Part shown: in pieces, positions 61,014 through 64,000 of the stretch
Position numbering within the stretch: the stretch's first letter is position 1
Layout: every line of letters starts with the position of its first letter
NCBI RefSeq assembly: GCF_002368295.1
Contig: NZ_AP018248.1
Coordinates: 6,561,979 to 6,625,978, forward strand
Reading direction: 5' to 3'
DNA length: 64,000 bases
Origin: Tolypothrix tenuis PCC 7101
GTDB taxonomy: Bacteria; Cyanobacteriota; Cyanobacteriia; Cyanobacteriales; Nostocaceae
Program-made: the position numbers and the translations under genes
Notes under the pieces: model-generated
Seen by the model: only the letters and a program-made list of their open reading frames with translations
Databases searched by the model: none
What the model was told of the DNA's origin: nothing

Positions 61014-61287
61014 TTCGTATAATCCCCCCTATGGGAATTATTAGCATCATTTAGCATAATTACGGTACTGTTTTAATGGATGGTTAAAGATTTGTTAAGA
61101 AGTCTGCATCTATCCACCCATAGAAATCGGGGATTTTAAATTTTGGATTTGGGATGGTAGAAACTTTGCCGACAAGGTTTCTACCATCTACAAGACTGAG
61201 ACTCAAAATCTCCCACAATACTATCTCTGCCCATTTGGGATTGCACAATCCCAGTGACTTGACACCACCACCAGGAGCAAAGCTAGC

Positions 61288-62787
61288 ATGATTCCCTACC
61301 ATCCCGACTCTTTGGATGATTACTCTCAACAATCTGACAACGCTATCAATAGTGATGAAAATCGTCCAGACAAGCCAGAAGAAGCTTGTGGAGTTTTTGG
61401 TATCTACGCACCAGGAGAAGACGTTGCTAAACTAACCTACTTTGGATTGTATGCACTCCAACACCGGGGTCAAGAATCTGCTGGCATTGCCACATTTGAG
61501 GGTACAAAAGTACACCTGCATAAAGATATGGGCTTGGTGTCTCAAGTCTTTAATGAAACGGTTCTCCAAGAATTGCCAGGTAACCTGGCTGTAGGACACA
61601 CTCGTTACTCAACTACGGGTTCTAGCCGCAAGGTTAACGCCCAGCCTGCTGTAGTCGAGACTAGTTTAGGTTCATTAGCTTTAGCACATAATGGTAATTT
61701 AGTCAATACAGTAGAATTGCGCGAACAGTTGCTTAAGAACAAATGCAACTTAGTGACAACGACAGACTCAGAAATGATTGCCTTTGCGATCGCAGAAGAA
61801 GTAAATGCTGGGGCAAATTGGCTAGATGCAACTATGGAAGCTTGTCGCCGTTGCCAAGGAGCCTTTAGTTTAGTAATTGGCACTCCCGATGGCGTGATGG
61901 GTGTACGCGACCCTAATGGGATTCGTCCATTAGTCATTGGCTTGTTAGCTGGTGAGCCAGACCGTTATGTCTTAGCTTCCGAAACTTGTGGCTTAGATAT
62001 TATTGGCGCAGAATATGTGCGAGATGTTCAACCAGGGGAATTAGTTTGGATTAACGAAGAAGGTTTAACTTCCATTCAATGGCATCAACAGACCCAACGT
62101 AAGTTATGCATCTTTGAAATGATTTACTTTGCTCGTCCTGATAGCCTTATGCATGACGAGACTTTGTACAGTTACCGGATGCGTCTAGGACGACGACTCG
62201 CCGCAGAATCTCTGGTTGAGGCTGATTTGGTATTTGGGGTTCCTGATTCTGGCATACCAGCAGCCATTGGATTTTCCCAAGCTTCTGGCATTGCTTATGG
62301 TGAAGGCTTGATTAAAAATCGCTACGTAGGACGCACCTTTATTCAGCCTACTCAATCCATGCGCGAGTCGGGTTTGCGGATGAAACTCAATCCTCTGAAA
62401 GATGTGCTAGTAGGCAAACGCGTGGTGATTGTAGATGATTCCATTGTGCGGGGAACCACCAGCCGGAAATTAGTCAAAACTCTGCGTGAAGCTGGTGCAG
62501 CAGAGGTACATATGCGAATTTCCTCTCCGCCAGTCACTCATCCTTGCTTTTATGGCATTGATACCGACACCCAGGATCAGCTAATTGCTGCTACCAAGTC
62601 AGTAGAAGAAATTGCCAAGCAATTGGAAGTAGATACCCTCGCTTATCTCAGTTGGGAGGGAATGCTAGAAACAACCAGAGAAGACACCAATAGTTTCTGT
62701 TCTGCTTGCTTTACAGGTGATTACCCCGTTGCTATTCCTGAGCAAGTGAAGCGTTCTAAGTTGATTTTAGAAAAGGTTGTAGTTTAG
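61288..62787 (+). CDS. purF: Amidophosphoribosyltransferase
   Basis: PurF makes 5-phosphoribosylamine from PRPP and glutamine, the first committed step of purine synthesis. The 499-residue precursor has a 33-residue propeptide before the catalytic cysteine C34 in EEACGVFGIY, so self-cleavage is expected. The PRPP loop VVIVDDSIVRGTT is present. Cysteines in CIFEMIYFARPDS, HPCFYGID and FCSACF match the four iron-sulfur ligands of the Bacillus-type enzyme. It lies downstream of purL; a shared transcript is possible. Confidence 0.97.
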   Translation: MIPYHPDSLDDYSQQSDNAINSDENRPDKPEEACGVFGIYAPGEDVAKLTYFGLYALQHRGQESAGIATFEGTKVHLHKDMGLVSQVFNETVLQELPGNLAVGHTRYSTTGSSRKVNAQPAVVETSLGSLALAHNGNLVNTVELREQLLKNKCNLVTTTDSEMIAFAIAEEVNAGANWLDATMEACRRCQGAFSLVIGTPDGVMGVRDPNGIRPLVIGLLAGEPDRYVLASETCGLDIIGAEYVRDVQPGELVWINEEGLTSIQWHQQTQRKLCIFEMIYFARPDSLMHDETLYSYRMRLGRRLAAESLVEADLVFGVPDSGIPAAIGFSQASGIAYGEGLIKNRYVGRTFIQPTQSMRESGLRMKLNPLKDVLVGKRVVIVDDSIVRGTTSRKLVKTLREAGAAEVHMRISSPPVTHPCFYGIDTDTQDQLIAATKSVEEIAKQLEVDTLAYLSWEGMLETTREDTNSFCSACFTGDYPVAIPEQVKRSKLILEKVVV

Positions 62788-62904
62788 AAGTTGGGTAATG
62801 GGTAATGGGTTATGGGTTATGGGGAAGAGAGAATAATTGACCTTTTCCCTTTTGACCCATCTCCTCAAGCTAAAATTAGGTAAATACCCCACAAAAAATA
62901 TCTC

Positions 62905-63471
62905 ATGAACCAGCAGACAACTGAGAGAGTGCGCTGGACAACCGCTGATTTGGAGTTGTTTCCAGATAACGGGAACCGCTATGAAATTATTGACGGGGAA
63001 TTGTTTGTGACGAGAGCGCCTCACTGGAAGCATCAGAAAACTTGTGTGAGAATTAGCGGGGTTTTGGATAACTGGTCACAGGTTAGTGGTTTAGGAGAAG
63101 TTGTCACAGCTCCAGGTATAATTTTTGGCGACAACGATCATGTGATTCCTGATGTTGTCTGGGCTAGCAATGAGAAACTAGCTACTGTGTTAGATGAGGC
63201 GGGACATTTGACTGCTGCACCAGAATTGGTGGTTGAGGTACTATCTGCGGGAATAGAGAATGAAAAGCGAGATAGGGAATTAAAACTCAAGCTCTATTCA
63301 TCACGAGGTGTTAGAGAATATTGGATTGTGGATTGGCGTAAGCAACAAATAGAAGTTTATCGCAGAGAACAAGGGATTTTAAAGTTAGCTGCGACTTTAT
63401 TCCATGATGATGAATTGACATCACCTATTTTGCCTGATTTTACTTGTGCGATCGCTCTTTTGTTTAAATGA
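62905..63471 (+). CDS. Uma2-family (DUF820) putative restriction-endonuclease-like protein
   Basis: The 188-residue protein has the Uma2/DUF820 pattern of a PD-(D/E)xK nuclease fold: RYEIIDGELFVTRAPHWKHQ, VIPDVVWASNEKL, PELVVEVLSAGIENEKRDRE and SSRGVREYWIVDWRKQQIEV. Uma2 genes are abundant in filamentous cyanobacteria, and no biological role is established. It stands alone here. An earlier GGGTAATGGG-type repeat lies at 62792-62822. Confidence 0.9.
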   Translation: MNQQTTERVRWTTADLELFPDNGNRYEIIDGELFVTRAPHWKHQKTCVRISGVLDNWSQVSGLGEVVTAPGIIFGDNDHVIPDVVWASNEKLATVLDEAGHLTAAPELVVEVLSAGIENEKRDRELKLKLYSSRGVREYWIVDWRKQQIEVYRREQGILKLAATLFHDDELTSPILPDFTCAIALLFK

Positions 63472-63592
63472 GAAATTAAGCTAGCGATCGCCTTATATAT
63501 CCTAATTTACTTCAATTGGCGATACCCCAAAGCTATATTACTCCAGCCAGTTGCCCAAGGTAAAATAAGAGTCTACCTCATCAAAAAGCAGT

Positions 63593-64000
63593 ATGTTAAA
63601 AGTCCAGCGTTTACAAATGCAACGCTACGGTGTTGCTATTTTGTCAGTGCTAATGGCGTTGCTATTAGGTTTAATGCTGGAAAAACTGCTACAAATAAAG
63701 GTTGCGTCACTTTTTTTTGCGGCTGTAGTCTTTAGTAGTTGGTATGGTGGATTCTCTGCTGGGTTAGTGGCTACAGTCTTGGCCATCTTAGCTAATAATT
63801 ATTTTTTTACACAACCGATATACGTTTTTACACTTAATAATCCTTCTGATGCTTTAGAGCTAGTTATATTTAGTTCAGTATCGCTATTGATTAGTTCGTT
63901 AAATGCAGAATTGCAGGTTGCTAAACAAGCATCGGAAGCCAAGTTAGCAACACTTCAAGTAAGCTACCGTCGCTTGCTAGAGACAGCTAATGAAGGTATT
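63593..64000 (+). CDS. DUF4118 membrane sensor kinase (3' end missing)
   Basis: The frame from ATG 63593 is open to the end of the window, giving 136 residues of a longer protein. Three or four hydrophobic helices (about 13-30, 35-62, 70-80, 88-105) match DUF4118, the KdpD-like membrane domain, including SSWYGGFSAGLVATVLAILA and NNYFFTQP. A linker helix then leads into YRRLLETANEGI, the start of a PAS domain. The rest is expected to be a histidine kinase. Confidence 0.85.
   Translation, partial: MLKVQRLQMQRYGVAILSVLMALLLGLMLEKLLQIKVASLFFAAVVFSSWYGGFSAGLVATVLAILANNYFFTQPIYVFTLNNPSDALELVIFSSVSLLISSLNAELQVAKQASEAKLATLQVSYRRLLETANEGI

Overview
The window looks like chromosome of a filamentous, probably heterocyst-forming cyanobacterium (order Nostocales). 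The signs are an allophycocyanin alpha-B gene (apcD), a stand-alone CAAD thylakoid protein, very many HIP1 octamers (GCGATCGC), multi-domain Ser/Thr-His kinases of the HstK type, CHAT proteins, and heptanucleotide short tandem repeats (GGGGACT, CCATTAC, CCCAATG, TTTGTCA types) between genes. The species cannot be named from this sequence. No rRNA, tRNA, CRISPR array or intact transposase gene was found.

Layout. 0-6.8 kb: the 3' part of a giant hybrid kinase and a second hybrid kinase with receivers at both ends. 6.8-7.5 kb: a stack of small non-coding mobile elements, one nested inside another. 7.5-10.1 kb: glgA and hemC. 10.1-12.8 kb: repeat-rich DNA, an LprI-like secreted protein, three antitoxin-type genes with no visible toxin, a 42-bp tandem repeat, and a second copy of the mobile element. 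12.9-17.3 kb: two AAA-like/STAND-type ATPases, one carrying a CHAT (caspase-like) protease domain. 17.7-22.3 kb: a lipid-kinase-like gene, two metallophosphoesterases with a duplicated gene tail, and a GDSL hydrolase. 22.7-28.0 kb: an intact HstK-type kinase paralogous to the first gene. 28.1-28.4 kb: the third copy of the mobile element; its unoccupied target lies inverted at 31.6 kb. 28.5-39.3 kb: an apparent stress/membrane region (cation antiporter with Usp domains, acidic hydrophilic protein, CAAD protein, BON lipoprotein, triple GsP17M-like protein, long membrane protein with helical repeats). 39.7-40.8 kb: two small secreted proteins. 41-54 kb: housekeeping genes (pgk, usp, GNAT, ruvX, DUF3727, Ser/Thr kinase, asnS, RsbW-like protein, rlmD, apcD). 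54.8-57.2 kb: a lipoprotein, a Doc-type toxin-antitoxin pair and small genes. 57.2-62.8 kb: purL and purF, with purL split by an in-frame 481-residue intein carrying a LAGLIDADG endonuclease. 62.9-64 kb: a Uma2 protein and the 5' end of a DUF4118 sensor kinase.

The most notable points are the PurL intein; a family of 195-196 bp non-autonomous elements, with one filled and one empty site in the same window and a 217-bp element nested in one copy; the CHAT/AAA-like gene pair; a gene tail duplicated around an inverted phosphoesterase; and two proteins built from internal tandem repeats. Starts were moved downstream where sequence conservation, a ribosome binding site or codon choice favoured it.
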